Assembly (NCBI RefSeq): GCF_000282035.1
Contig: NZ_AKKA01000081.1
Span: forward strand, 1 to 64,000
DNA: 64,000 nucleotides
From: Rhizobium sp. CF122
GTDB taxonomy: Bacteria; Pseudomonadota; Alphaproteobacteria; Rhizobiales; Rhizobiaceae
Direction of reading: 5' to 3'
A program made the translations under genes and the position numbers. This document shows, in pieces, positions 34,824 through 43,700 of the stretch. Under the pieces are notes generated by a model. It did no database searches, was not told where the DNA came from, and was given only the letters and a program-made list of their open reading frames with translations. Within the stretch, counting starts at the first letter, position 1; the number at the start of each line of letters is the position of its first letter.

Positions 34824-36743
34824 TCACAATTTCGGGCTCAGAGGCACGATCGCAGCGAAGCGATTCCAGTCCTTCATCGCCCGTGGCGTCCATGCGGCTT
34901 CGGCAATCGCCGGCAGGCGTGGGAAAACAAGCCGGTTGAAGTAGCCGCGTGACAGGAAATGTTCCGACCAGATGCAGGCCTGGACGCCCTTCATCTTGTC
35001 CTTCAGGTCCTCCGGAAAGTCGCCCTCAGCTTCATAGGCGTAGGTATGGGCCGGCGGCACGGTTCCGGCCCAACTTGCGCCGGGCTCCTGAAACGCCTCC
35101 GCCTGAACCATGTCGAGATAGTAGGCCTGGCCGGGAGTCATGACGACCTCGTAGCCTTCTTTGGCCAGGTCGATGCCAACCTGCGGGTTCTCCCAGGCCA
35201 TCAGCAGTGTGTCCTTGGCTGCAACACCGCCACCATGCGCCACTTCGTTCCAACCGGCGAGCTTACGGCCGCGCGCCGTCAGCATGTCCTTCACACGCTT
35301 GAGGAAATGGGATTGCAGTGCGAACGTGCCTGAGATTGCCTCCTTCTCCATCAATGCCTTGGCAAGCGGAGAGGCAAGCCACGAACCGTTCGCCACCTCG
35401 TCACCGCCAATGTGGAGGTAGGCGGAGGGAAACAGCTCGACCATCTCGTCGAGCACTTTTTCGAGAAATTCGTAGGTCAGTGGCACCGCGGGATTGAGCG
35501 CATTGTTCGGATATCCCTGTACGGAATGATAGCTCTCCGGCGCTTCCTGGCCGTCGGTCAGACCGGGCAGTGCCGTCAACGTCGCCGTGCTATGACCGGG
35601 GATATCAATCTCGGGGATGATCTCCACGTTCAATTCCGCAGCATGGCCGACGATGTCGCGCACATCAACCTGGGAGTAGAAGCCGCCAACAGGTTCGGCA
35701 GCGTTGCCAAGCTGCGGCAGGAGAGGCTCGTCCGGACCGCGAAGGACGCCTGTCGTCGTGAGTTCGGGATAAGCCTTGATTTCCAGCCGCCATGCCTCGT
35801 CGTCGGTCAGATGCCAATGGAAGATATTGAGCTTCAGCCAGGCGAGGATGTCGATCAGCCGCTTGATGTCGGCTGTCGGATAGAACTGACGCGAAACGTC
35901 GAGATGGCAGCCGCGCCAGCCGTACCGCGGCCGATCCGAAATCGCGCCGGAGATCGGAAAGCGAAACGTTTGCGGTTGGCTGCGAGCCCCATGCAAGAGC
36001 TGCGCAAGCGACGTCAGTCCATATTGACGCCCAGCGGCATCGGCAAATGACAATGTGATCCGCGTGGCCTTGAAGCCGAGCTTGTAGCCTTCAGGGGCAA
36101 CCGTCGTATCGAGCAGAAACTGCAAGGGCCGTCCCTGCGGCGAGGCAGCGAGATTGAACGGCGCATGATCGCTCTCGAACAGACGATGGCAAAGGGAAAG
36201 CACCGTCGAGACTGCCCGCACATCGTCTGTCGACGATCCTTCCGCGGGATAGAGAACGACGGGGAAATCCTCGCCTGGCTCGGCGTCGATTTCCGCCGGC
36301 CAGGGCTGCAATGAGAACGGCAGTGAAAGCTTGCCTTCAGGAAGAAGGACCGGCGGCGGCTCGTTCACGCGTCCTTCAAGAAGCAAATCGGAAACGGCAA
36401 CCGTGACGTGCTTGCCATCCTGAAGCGTCACATAGGCGGACTTCGCACCATCGGTGCAATGGCGAGCCGGCCGGTGCAGGCCGCTGACCGTAAAAGTCCA
36501 GCTCTTTCCCGGCTCGAGAAGAAAGCCCTGCGGCGGAGCAAACTCATGGAAATTGGCGTTGCGACGCAGAAAGGTTGCGTTCCCACAAGCCTTCGCATCG
36601 ATGACGCGCGTCAGCGAGGTATAGACCAGCGTGAAGCCAGAAAGCGCGACCTCGGAGAGATTGAAAAGGGAAAAGCTAAAGCGGCCGTTCGGACCACCAT
36701 CCGGCTGCCACGAACTCTCCAGGCGAAAAGGCGCCAAAGTCAT
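34824..36743 (-). CDS. Beta-N-acetylhexosaminidase, glycoside hydrolase family 20
   Basis: A 639-residue protein with an N-terminal beta-sandwich (residues 1-130), the GH20b-like alpha/beta domain (about 150-280) and the catalytic barrel. The substrate-assisted catalytic pair is Asp448-Glu449 in HIGGDEVANG; other family text includes GWRGCHLDVSRQFYP, NIFHWHLTDDEAWRLEI and IPEIDIPGHS. There is no signal peptide, so it acts in the cytoplasm on imported oligosaccharides, releasing terminal GlcNAc or GalNAc. The SDR gene is 25 bases upstream and M81 is 8 bases downstream. Confidence 0.92.
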   Translation of the reverse strand: MTLAPFRLESSWQPDGGPNGRFSFSLFNLSEVALSGFTLVYTSLTRVIDAKACGNATFLRRNANFHEFAPPQGFLLEPGKSWTFTVSGLHRPARHCTDGAKSAYVTLQDGKHVTVAVSDLLLEGRVNEPPPVLLPEGKLSLPFSLQPWPAEIDAEPGEDFPVVLYPAEGSSTDDVRAVSTVLSLCHRLFESDHAPFNLAASPQGRPLQFLLDTTVAPEGYKLGFKATRITLSFADAAGRQYGLTSLAQLLHGARSQPQTFRFPISGAISDRPRYGWRGCHLDVSRQFYPTADIKRLIDILAWLKLNIFHWHLTDDEAWRLEIKAYPELTTTGVLRGPDEPLLPQLGNAAEPVGGFYSQVDVRDIVGHAAELNVEIIPEIDIPGHSTATLTALPGLTDGQEAPESYHSVQGYPNNALNPAVPLTYEFLEKVLDEMVELFPSAYLHIGGDEVANGSWLASPLAKALMEKEAISGTFALQSHFLKRVKDMLTARGRKLAGWNEVAHGGGVAAKDTLLMAWENPQVGIDLAKEGYEVVMTPGQAYYLDMVQAEAFQEPGASWAGTVPPAHTYAYEAEGDFPEDLKDKMKGVQACIWSEHFLSRGYFNRLVFPRLPAIAEAAWTPRAMKDWNRFAAIVPLSPKL

Positions 36744-36768
36744 ATCGGTTCCTCTCTTAATATGTCTT

Positions 36769-37545
36769 TTAATAGTGCTCGGACTGCGAGAATGTCCGAG
36801 CGATCTCAGCCTGACCGGCAGTCAGCCCGCAATCCACCGGCAAGCAGACGCCGGTAATCGCGGCAGCCTGCGGTCCGGCAAGAAACGCCACGGCGTTAGC
36901 GACATCGCTAGGGTCGACGACCCGCTGGAGCGGGTACCAGCGGCGAGCCTCTTCGAAGACGTTGGGGTTAGTGGCTGCACGCGCCTCCCATGCCTGCGTA
37001 CGTACAGTGCCGGGCGCAACTGCGTTCGAACGGATACCGAGCTTTCCGTATTCTACCGCCACCAACTTGGTGAAATGCAGCAATCCCGCCTTCGCTGCGC
37101 TATAGGCGGGGTGGCCAAAGACGTTCATGCCGTTGACGGATGCGATGTTGATAACCGAGCCCTTCGACGCCTCGAGCAGATCTTCGACGGCGCGGAAGCA
37201 CAAGAAGGCAGCCTCGAGATTAAGCGCATTGTCCATCCTCCAAATCTCGGGCGTGGTATCGTGGAGGCTGACGGCGCGTGCGGCCCCTGCATTGTTGACC
37301 AGCGTACGAACCGAACCAAACGAGGCGGCCTGCTTTGCCATTTCTGCGACGCTTGCTTCGCTGGTCACGTCGCAGCGGTGCGCGGCAAAGTGCTCAACTG
37401 GCCCCAGAGCGCGGGCGGCCTTCTCGGCGGCAGCAACGTCGATGTCGACCATCAGGATAACATCGTGATCTTCCGCAAGCCGCTCAGCAATAGCCCGTCC
37501 AATATCGCCCGCAGCACCGGTTACGATCGCTACCGTCTGTGTCAT
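36769..37545 (-). CDS. Short-chain dehydrogenase/reductase
   Basis: A 258-residue classical SDR: cofactor motif TGAAGDIGRAI, NNAG in TLVNNAGAARA, Ser in INIASVNGM, and the catalytic YSAAK. An Asp at the end of beta-2 (MVDIDVAA) favours NAD over NADP. It probably oxidises a sugar or sugar acid derived from the GH20 product. It is the third gene of the leftward operon. Confidence 0.88.
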   Translation of the reverse strand: MTQTVAIVTGAAGDIGRAIAERLAEDHDVILMVDIDVAAAEKAARALGPVEHFAAHRCDVTSEASVAEMAKQAASFGSVRTLVNNAGAARAVSLHDTTPEIWRMDNALNLEAAFLCFRAVEDLLEASKGSVINIASVNGMNVFGHPAYSAAKAGLLHFTKLVAVEYGKLGIRSNAVAPGTVRTQAWEARAATNPNVFEEARRWYPLQRVVDPSDVANAVAFLAGPQAAAITGVCLPVDCGLTAGQAEIARTFSQSEHY

Positions 37546-37572
37546 TTTGCATCCCTTTTTGGCATGGAATTG

Positions 37573-38436
37573 TTAGTCCCCGAGCAGTTGCCGGTCGTCG
37601 CCATCGCGGTGGGCAACGAGCTGTTGCTTGATGCGACGCAGGGCCACCGCGGCCTTTGGTTGGATCGCGTAAGCAACGAGGCTGGCGAGAATATCGACGA
37701 CAGCCAGATAGGCGATCCGCGTCGAGGTGGGCCGGAAGATATTGCTTCCTTCCTGTAGGTCGATAGGAACAACAATTTCAGCTACTTGCGCGACCGGGCT
37801 ATTACTCTGGGTGAGCGCGATCGTCGTCACCTTGGACTCGCGCGCAAGCGCGAAAGCGCGTACGAGCTCGGTGTTTCGCCCGGTGAAGGACGACCCGATC
37901 AACACGTCGGTCGACTTGGCGGCGGCGGCCATCATCAATTGCATGCCATGGTCGGAGCTTGCCGTCACATGTAAGCCGAAGCGAAACAGGCGGTTTTGCA
38001 ATTCGCTGGCAATCATTGACGAGTTGCCGCCGGAGCCGAAGGCATAAATCATGTCGGCGCGCGAAAGCCGTTCAGCAGCCAGTTCGATTGCAGCAACGTC
38101 CAGCGAACGATGAAGCAGGAAAAGTGCGTTCTGTGCCTTGGTGATAATGTCCTGCGCGACATCACCCGGGTTGGTGCTTTTGGGCTCCGGCTTCAGGTAA
38201 CGCATACCGACATAGGCTGTCCTTGCGAGCTGGACCTTAAAATCGGAAAAGCTCTCGCAGCCTAATCGCCGGCAGAAGCGCGTGACCGTCGGCGGCGACA
38301 CATCGGCCTTTTCAGCAAGCTCGATGATCGAGGCGTTGACCGCAAACTCGAAGTCATTGAGGAGGATATCCGCGATGCGGTTTTCCGAGGGCGAAAGCTT
38401 GGCCTTCTCTTCTTGCAATGTCGAGAAAATGTCCAT
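37573..38436 (-). CDS. MurR/RpiR family transcriptional regulator
   Basis: A 287-residue protein: an N-terminal HTH_6 domain (SPSENRIADILLNDFEFAV, KADVSPPTVTRFCRRLGC) and a SIS sugar-phosphate-binding domain (ADMIYAFGSGGNSSMIASEL, TDVLIGSSFTGRNTE). Family members sense phosphorylated amino sugars or hexoses. It is embedded in the operon it likely controls. Candidate TGAAA-N4/5-TTTCA sites lie in the divergent promoter region and in front of the distant ABC operon. Confidence 0.88.
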   Translation of the reverse strand: MDIFSTLQEEKAKLSPSENRIADILLNDFEFAVNASIIELAEKADVSPPTVTRFCRRLGCESFSDFKVQLARTAYVGMRYLKPEPKSTNPGDVAQDIITKAQNALFLLHRSLDVAAIELAAERLSRADMIYAFGSGGNSSMIASELQNRLFRFGLHVTASSDHGMQLMMAAAAKSTDVLIGSSFTGRNTELVRAFALARESKVTTIALTQSNSPVAQVAEIVVPIDLQEGSNIFRPTSTRIAYLAVVDILASLVAYAIQPKAAVALRRIKQQLVAHRDGDDRQLLGD

Positions 38437-38456
38437 CCCGCCCTCCGTCGTTTGCG

Positions 38457-38846
38457 CTACTGGTCCTTCGGCCTATACGCTACGCAGTCGATTTCGACCT
38501 TGCAATCGACCATCATCGACGACTGAACACAGGCCCTTGCCGGTGGGTGTTCGCCGAAATACTGCTGGTAGATCGCATTGAAGGTCCAGAAGTCGCGCGG
38601 ATCATCGAGCCACACGCCGCAGCGCACCACGTGCTCAACGCCGTATCCGGCTTCTTTAAGAATCGCCAGCACATTCTCGATCGTCTTGTGCGTCTGCGCG
38701 ACGATATTTCCATCGATGACTTCGCCATTTTCCATGGCAACCTGCCCCGAGACATAGAGCCAACCGTCGGCTTCGACGGCACGCGCAAAGGGCAGGGGCT
38801 TACCGCCGGCACCTTTTTGAACCGTGCCATAACGCTTGATGGACAT
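38457..38846 (-). CDS. RidA family (YjgF/UK114) reactive-intermediate deaminase
   Basis: A 129-residue RidA protein. The conserved arginine that binds the imine carboxylate lies in PPARACVQSSMMVDCKVEID, and the glycine-rich start reads WLYVSGQVAM. It hydrolyses enamine/imine intermediates released by PLP-dependent dehydratases. As first gene of the leftward operon, opposite a D-threonine-aldolase-like enzyme, it may clear intermediates from D-amino-acid breakdown. The ribosome site AAGGA is about 9 bases upstream. Confidence 0.88.
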   Translation of the reverse strand: MSIKRYGTVQKGAGGKPLPFARAVEADGWLYVSGQVAMENGEVIDGNIVAQTHKTIENVLAILKEAGYGVEHVVRCGVWLDDPRDFWTFNAIYQQYFGEHPPARACVQSSMMVDCKVEIDCVAYRPKDQ

Positions 38847-38860
38847 CGATCGATCCTTGC

Positions 38861-38887
38861 AAATTATTTTCGTATTAAGTTGACAAA
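38861..38887. promoter_or_regulatory. Promoter-proximal element shared with the ABC operon
   Basis: On the minus strand ACGAAAATAATTT lies just upstream of the RidA ribosome site, with CAACTT further upstream. A near-identical block (ACGAAAATAAATT, with CAACTT beside it) lies at the same place before the Gfo/Idh-ABC operon, suggesting a common regulator. Confidence 0.4.
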
Positions 38888-38930
38888 TGACCATAGAAAG
38901 CAGAATTTGACCAGTGAAAACTGCCATTAA

Positions 38931-38944
38931 TGAAAAGAATTTCA
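38931..38944. promoter_or_regulatory. Candidate RpiR operator in the divergent region
   Basis: TGAAA-AGAA-TTTCA inverted repeat, 13 bases before the NTF2-like ATG, between the leftward and rightward operons. Confidence 0.4.
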
Positions 38945-38957
38945 ATCCGGGGGAGAT

Positions 38958-39443
38958 ATGCGCGATCCGTTCAAGAACCCATTTCCTGCGTCCGACGTTA
39001 CGCGGCACTCGATCTGGGAGATGCTGGTTTCCCGTGACATCGATGCATTCCTCGCCGCCGACTGGTCGATGGTGGAGCATGATTTCGTCGAGGAAGGCTT
39101 TATCGGGATCGATGGGCGCAAGCAGGTAAGCCCCGACAACTGGCGTCTGGCATTTCCGACGCTATCGGCCTATCGCGACGAGTGGCTGCGCCAGGCAAGG
39201 GACTTTGCGACGCAATCTTTCGCTGAAGATGCCCGCACCGCGATCTTTGCGACCACCACGCTTGAAGACATCGAGGTTGAGGGCGACATGGCGCTGGTGC
39301 GCAAGAAGTTCGACGGTGGGCTCACCAAGGCCGACGGTACGCGTGATGTGATGCAGTGGCAGACGCTTTACTATTGCCGCCTGCATGAAGATCGCTGGAA
39401 GATATGCGGCTTTACCGGCTACCTGCCGAACCCGATGGGCTGA
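38958..39443 (+). CDS. NTF2-like / SnoaL-type protein of unknown function
   Basis: A 161-residue protein. Its composition and pattern (helical N-terminus SIWEMLVSRDIDAFLAADW, then strands such as DEWLRQARDFATQSF, IEVEGDMALVRKKFDGG, WQTLYYCRLHEDRWKICGFTGYLP) fit the NTF2-like cone fold. No catalytic residues can be assigned. It is the first gene of the rightward operon, with GGGGGAG 5 bases upstream, and 20 bases from the second M81 gene. Confidence 0.65.
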   Translation: MRDPFKNPFPASDVTRHSIWEMLVSRDIDAFLAADWSMVEHDFVEEGFIGIDGRKQVSPDNWRLAFPTLSAYRDEWLRQARDFATQSFAEDARTAIFATTTLEDIEVEGDMALVRKKFDGGLTKADGTRDVMQWQTLYYCRLHEDRWKICGFTGYLPNPMG

Positions 39444-39463
39444 TCAACACAAAGGCCGAACCC

Positions 39464-40924
39464 TTGCGCATATTCACGGCGGCGCTCGCAACCGAGACCA
39501 ATACCTTTTCTCCTATCTGCGTCGATCGGCGCGCGTTCGAGGCGTCTCTGTATGCGCCTCCCGGCCAGCATCCGGAAACCCCAACCCTGTGCTCGGCGCC
39601 CATCACGGTTGGGCGCCGGGTCTGCGCAGAGAAGGGATGGGAGCTGATCGAGGGTACGGCCGCCTGGGCTGATCCGGCCGGACTGGTGAACCGATCGACC
39701 TATGAGGGTCTACGCGACGAGGTGCTGAACCAGCTCAGGGCTGCTATGCCGGTCGATGCCGTTGTCCTCGGTCTGCACGGCGCCATGGTTGCGGCCGGCT
39801 ACGAGGATACCGAAGGTGACATATTGGCGCGCGTGCGCGAGATCGTCGGGCCGGACATCCTCGTCTGCGCTGAGCTTGATCCGCACAGCCATCTCACAGC
39901 CAAACGGCTCGCGGCCGCAGATTTCTTCGTCTACTTCAAGGAGTTCCCACACACCGACTTCGTCGATCGAGCCGAGGACCTCTGGCGGATTGCCGTCGAG
40001 ACCCTGGAAGGCCGGCTGGCCCCTGTCATGTCCGTATTCGACTGCCGGATGATCGACGTCTATCCGACCTCGCGCGATCCGATGCGATCCTTTGTCGACA
40101 AAGTCATGCGCCTCGAGAAGGAAGACGCAGACATCGTGTCCATCTCGGTCATCCATGGCTTCATGGCGGGTGACGTACCGGAGATGGGGACCAAGATGCT
40201 TGTTGTCAGCAACAACAAGCCTAAGAAGGGCGAGGCCTTAGCGCGTGAACTCGGCCTCGAGCTGTTTTCCAAACGCGGCACCTTCATCATGCCGCAGATC
40301 GACGAAATTGAGGCTGTGACGCAGGCCGTCGCTGCAACCTCCTGGCCTGTGGTCATCGCCGACGTTTGGGATAATCCCGGCGGCGGCACCGCCGGCGACG
40401 CTACCGTGCTTCTCCAAGAGCTCATAGATCGGAAGGTAAGTGACGCCGCGATCGGCACGATCTGGGATCCGATGGCTGTGCAGATCTGCATGGCGGCGGG
40501 GGAGGGCGCCGAGATTCCATTGCGTTTCGGCGCAAAGTCTGCACCCGGCACCGGCAACCCTGTGGACGGCGTCGTCAAGGTGGTGAAGCTCGTCGAGAAC
40601 GCACAGATGCGGTTCGGTGAAAGCTATGCGCCGTTCGGGGATGCCGTGCACATCACGCTCGACGGCATCGATATCATCCTGAATTCGACGCGCGCCCAAA
40701 GTTTCGATCCAAGCCTTTTCTCCGTCATGGGGATCGATCCGACGTCCAAGAAGATCCTGGTCATCAAGTCGACCAATCATTTCTACGCCTCCTTCTCGAA
40801 AATCGCCGCGGACATCATTTACTGCTCGGCCGGAACGCCTTATCCCAACACTCCAGCCAAGACAGCCTATCGTCGGGCGCCGAAGAATATCTGGCCGATG
40901 GTCGCCGACCCTCACGGCCGCTAA
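39464..40924 (+). CDS. M81 family metallopeptidase (MlrC-like), second copy
   Basis: A 486-residue protein. The start is a TTG (LRIFTAALATETNTFSP) because the family begins exactly there and AAAGG lies about 9 bases upstream. Motifs mirror those of copy one: ETNTFSP, AELDPHSHLT, DVWDNPGGGTAGDATVLL. The two copies are well diverged and lie in divergent operons, so they are not a recent duplication. It is probably a zinc-dependent hydrolase of a peptide or amide. Confidence 0.8.
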   Translation: MRIFTAALATETNTFSPICVDRRAFEASLYAPPGQHPETPTLCSAPITVGRRVCAEKGWELIEGTAAWADPAGLVNRSTYEGLRDEVLNQLRAAMPVDAVVLGLHGAMVAAGYEDTEGDILARVREIVGPDILVCAELDPHSHLTAKRLAAADFFVYFKEFPHTDFVDRAEDLWRIAVETLEGRLAPVMSVFDCRMIDVYPTSRDPMRSFVDKVMRLEKEDADIVSISVIHGFMAGDVPEMGTKMLVVSNNKPKKGEALARELGLELFSKRGTFIMPQIDEIEAVTQAVAATSWPVVIADVWDNPGGGTAGDATVLLQELIDRKVSDAAIGTIWDPMAVQICMAAGEGAEIPLRFGAKSAPGTGNPVDGVVKVVKLVENAQMRFGESYAPFGDAVHITLDGIDIILNSTRAQSFDPSLFSVMGIDPTSKKILVIKSTNHFYASFSKIAADIIYCSAGTPYPNTPAKTAYRRAPKNIWPMVADPHGR

Positions 40925-40939
40925 CGCGGAGAGCGTCAT

Positions 40940-42040
40940 ATGCAGGAAAATCCGTTCGCCGTTGTCGCCAAGCCGGGCGACAGGGTCGCCGATCTCTCGA
41001 CGCCGCGGCCAATCATCGACGAGGATCGGCTGGCGGCAAACATCGCCCGCACGCAGGCCTACATGGATAAGCACGGCCTGAACTTCCGGCCGCATATCAA
41101 GACGCACAAGATCCCAGCGCTCGCCGCTGAGCAGATCGCGGCGGGTGCGAAGGGCATCAACTGCCAGAAGATCAGCGAAGCGGAAGTCTTCGCTGCGGCC
41201 GGCTTTGAAGACATCCTGATCACCTTCAACATTCTCGGCCGGCAAAAGCTCGAGCGTCTTGGCGCGCTCAACGAGCGGATCTCCGGTCTCAAGGTGGTTG
41301 CCGATAGCGCGGTGACGGTCGATGGTCTGTCCTCCTATTTCGCATCTTCTAAGCCATTGACTGTTCTCGTAGAATGCGACACCGGCGGCGGGCGCTGCGG
41401 CGTCCAGACGCCGCAAGAAGCACGAAGCCTGGCAAAGCGGATCAACGACGCCCCCGGTCTTACGTTCGGTGGCCTCCTTAACTACCCAAAGCCCGCCTCC
41501 GCCGAGGCGGTGCAAGCCTTCCTCAGCAAAGCACTTTCGCTCCTAAAGACCGATGGGATCGCGTGTCCAATCGTTAGCAATGGCGGCACGCCCAGCCTCT
41601 TCGAGGCGCATCTCGTCACGGCCGCGACCGAGCATCGCGCAGGTACCTATATCTATAACGACCGCTCCATGGTCCGCGCCGGCCACTGCAGCGAGGCCGA
41701 CTGTGCCATGCATGTGCTGGCAACGGTGGTGTCCCGTCCAACGGCTGAGCGCGCGGTCATTGACGCCGGATCAAAGGCTCTGACCTCCGATCTGCTTGGC
41801 TTCGCCGATTTCGGGACAGTTGTCGGCTATCCTGAGGCGGTGATTACAGGATTGTCCGAGGAACATGGCGTCATCGACCTGTCGAGGTGCGGCGACCGTC
41901 GTCCTGAGATCGGCGAGAAGATCCGCATCATCCCCAACCACACCTGCGTCGTCTCCAATCTGTTCGACACGATGGTCTTTCATCGTGACGGCGTTGTAAC
42001 GCGCATCGAGGATGTTGCCGCCCGCGGCCTCGTCTGGTAG
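40940..42040 (+). CDS. D-threonine aldolase / D-serine deaminase-like PLP enzyme
   Basis: A 366-residue fold-type III (alanine racemase-like) PLP enzyme. The Schiff-base lysine is within RPHIKTHK (residues 50-57), and the metal site of the D-threonine aldolase / DSD1 group is visible as His and Cys in IPNHTCVVSNL. VECDTGGGRCGV is the phosphate-side loop. It should cleave or dehydrate a beta-hydroxy-D-amino acid. The gene starts 15 bases after the M81 stop. The combination with M81 and RidA suggests breakdown of D-amino-acid-containing peptides or conjugates. Confidence 0.82.
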   Translation: MQENPFAVVAKPGDRVADLSTPRPIIDEDRLAANIARTQAYMDKHGLNFRPHIKTHKIPALAAEQIAAGAKGINCQKISEAEVFAAAGFEDILITFNILGRQKLERLGALNERISGLKVVADSAVTVDGLSSYFASSKPLTVLVECDTGGGRCGVQTPQEARSLAKRINDAPGLTFGGLLNYPKPASAEAVQAFLSKALSLLKTDGIACPIVSNGGTPSLFEAHLVTAATEHRAGTYIYNDRSMVRAGHCSEADCAMHVLATVVSRPTAERAVIDAGSKALTSDLLGFADFGTVVGYPEAVITGLSEEHGVIDLSRCGDRRPEIGEKIRIIPNHTCVVSNLFDTMVFHRDGVVTRIEDVAARGLVW

Positions 42041-42147
42041 GAACACAATCGCTCCAAGCGCCTTCCTTTGATGTAGAGCCCTTGACCTTACGCAATTGAA
42101 AAACATCTTCTTTCGCGCGAGCATTAGGCGCGCGGGAGGTCAAATCG

Positions 42148-42444
42148 ATGAGAATCTCGGTTGCATTGGGAGTAGCAGCAAGTCTGTTGGCGATCTCGGC
42201 GGCTGAACCGCCGGGGCAATGGCAAACCTATCATGGCGTACGGATGGATTCCGATCCGGTGCTGTTGGCCCGGTTCGATAGGGCGTATCGCTATTGCGAG
42301 CCCGAAGCCGTCTATCGTGGCTCACCCTATCCGGCAAATCCTTGGCACGTGACCGCACTTAGAAGCTGCATGTACCGATTGGGGATCGTGGACCGGGGCG
42401 CCTATTCCTACCCCGCCAATAGGCTGTTTTATCCTCTGTATTGA
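42148..42444 (+). CDS. Small secreted hypothetical protein
   Basis: A 98-residue protein with a short signal peptide (MRISVALGVAASLLAISAA). The mature part has three cysteines and is rich in Tyr and Pro (WQTYHGVRMD, YRYCEPEAVYRGSPYPANPW). GGGAGG lies about 9 bases before the ATG. I recognise no family. It sits alone between the D-threonine aldolase gene and the convergent ATPase gene. Confidence 0.6.
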   Translation: MRISVALGVAASLLAISAAEPPGQWQTYHGVRMDSDPVLLARFDRAYRYCEPEAVYRGSPYPANPWHVTALRSCMYRLGIVDRGAYSYPANRLFYPLY

Positions 42445-42472
42445 AGAGGCGAGGCCACACGGTCGGGAATGA

Positions 42473-43606
42473 TCATGCGGCCGTCGGATTGATGAGGTTC
42501 ATGTCGATGTCCGTCAGTTCCACATGACGCTCGAATGATATGCCCGCCTCATCGAACAGATGGCAGTCTGCAACATTGATCCCGGCCCCCAGCGGCTGAT
42601 CCGGGCGAACTGCCGCGCTCCCTGGTAACATTGCACAGAAATTCTCGCCTTCGCCGTCAAGCGATGCATAGGCCACCGTCTGTGCGCCAAGCCGCTCGAT
42701 GACTGTCGGCGTAACAGTGAGCGTGATGTCGCCTGTGCCAATCTGGATGTGCTCGGGCCGTACGCCGAGCGTAAGGGATTTGCCCACGACCCCCTGACGC
42801 TGCGCGACCGGGATCACCGCCCTTTGCCCCTTGTAGTCAATTTCGACGCCGGCATCGCCGACGCCGGTGCAGGTGACATTGAGGAAGTTCATCTTGGGAT
42901 TGCCGATGAAGCTCGCGACGAAGATATTCGCAGGCTTGTGGTAGAGTTCCAGTGGCGCACCGGTCTGTGCGATCTCGCCCGCATTCAGCACCACGATCCG
43001 GTCTGCCATCGTCATCGCCTCGATCTGGTCGTGGGTCACGTAGATCATCGTCGCCTTTAGCTGACGATGCAGCTTGGCGAGCTCAATGCGCATGTCGGCG
43101 CGCAAGGCAGCATCGAGATTGGAGAGCGGCTCGTCGAACAGGAAGATCTTCGGCTCGCGCACGATCGCGCGACCGATCGCCACGCGCTGGCGCTGACCGC
43201 CTGAAAGCATCCCGGGCTTCTGCTGCAGGCGCTGATCGAGGTGAAGGATGCGCGCGGCATGCTCGACCTTGGCCTTCAGCTTCTCCTCTTCCATCTTTTC
43301 CACACGCAGCGGGAAGGCGATGTTCTCGAAAACGGACATGTGCGGGTAAAGCGCGTAGGACTGGAACACCATGGCGATTCCGCGCTTGACCGGCGCCAGG
43401 TCATTCACCCTGAGCCCGTCGATGACGATGTCGCCCGCCGTCGTGGCATCAAGGCCGGCGATCATGCGAAGAAGCGTCGACTTGCCGCAGCCAGACGGGC
43501 CAACGAAGACCACGAACTCGCCATTCTTCACCTCGAGCTGGACACCCTTGATGACTTTGAAGTCGCCAAAGAACTTCTGGACCTTGTTGAGATGGAGCTG
43601 TCCCAC
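42473..43606 (-). CDS. Sugar ABC transporter ATP-binding protein (UgpC type)
   Basis: A 377-residue CUT1 ATPase: Walker A GPSGCGKST, signature LSGGQRQRVAIG, Walker B FLFDEPLSNLD, H-loop VTHDQ, and a C-terminal regulatory domain. The GTG start (MGQLHLNKVQKFFGD) is chosen because GGGGAA lies upstream and the family starts there; the frame stays open to a TTG 24 bases earlier. It is the last gene of the Gfo/Idh-permease-permease-binding-protein operon, separated from the binding protein by a hairpin. This ATPase, or the one at 27.7 kb, could also serve the fructan transporter that lacks one. Confidence 0.9.
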   Translation of the reverse strand: MGQLHLNKVQKFFGDFKVIKGVQLEVKNGEFVVFVGPSGCGKSTLLRMIAGLDATTAGDIVIDGLRVNDLAPVKRGIAMVFQSYALYPHMSVFENIAFPLRVEKMEEEKLKAKVEHAARILHLDQRLQQKPGMLSGGQRQRVAIGRAIVREPKIFLFDEPLSNLDAALRADMRIELAKLHRQLKATMIYVTHDQIEAMTMADRIVVLNAGEIAQTGAPLELYHKPANIFVASFIGNPKMNFLNVTCTGVGDAGVEIDYKGQRAVIPVAQRQGVVGKSLTLGVRPEHIQIGTGDITLTVTPTVIERLGAQTVAYASLDGEGENFCAMLPGSAAVRPDQPLGAGINVADCHLFDEAGISFERHVELTDIDMNLINPTAA

Positions 43607-43659
43607 AGTGCTTTCCCCGGCCGCCGGCAAGGCGGCTTGCTGTTTGATGCGGTAAGAAA

Positions 43660-43684
43660 GGGGTCGCGCAAAAAGCGCGGCCCC
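43660..43684 (-). terminator. Hairpin between the binding-protein and ATPase genes
   Basis: On the minus strand GGGGCCGCGC pairs with GCGCGACCCC (one G-T pair) around a TTTTT loop and is followed by TTTCTT. It is a likely partial terminator that leaves binding-protein mRNA in excess over the ATPase. Confidence 0.6.
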
Positions 43685-43700
43685 TCGCTAAAGCAATGGC

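Noticed and set aside
40238..41515. 425-codon minus-strand frame
   Set aside because: It is antisense to the second M81 and D-threonine aldolase-like genes, which have intact motifs.
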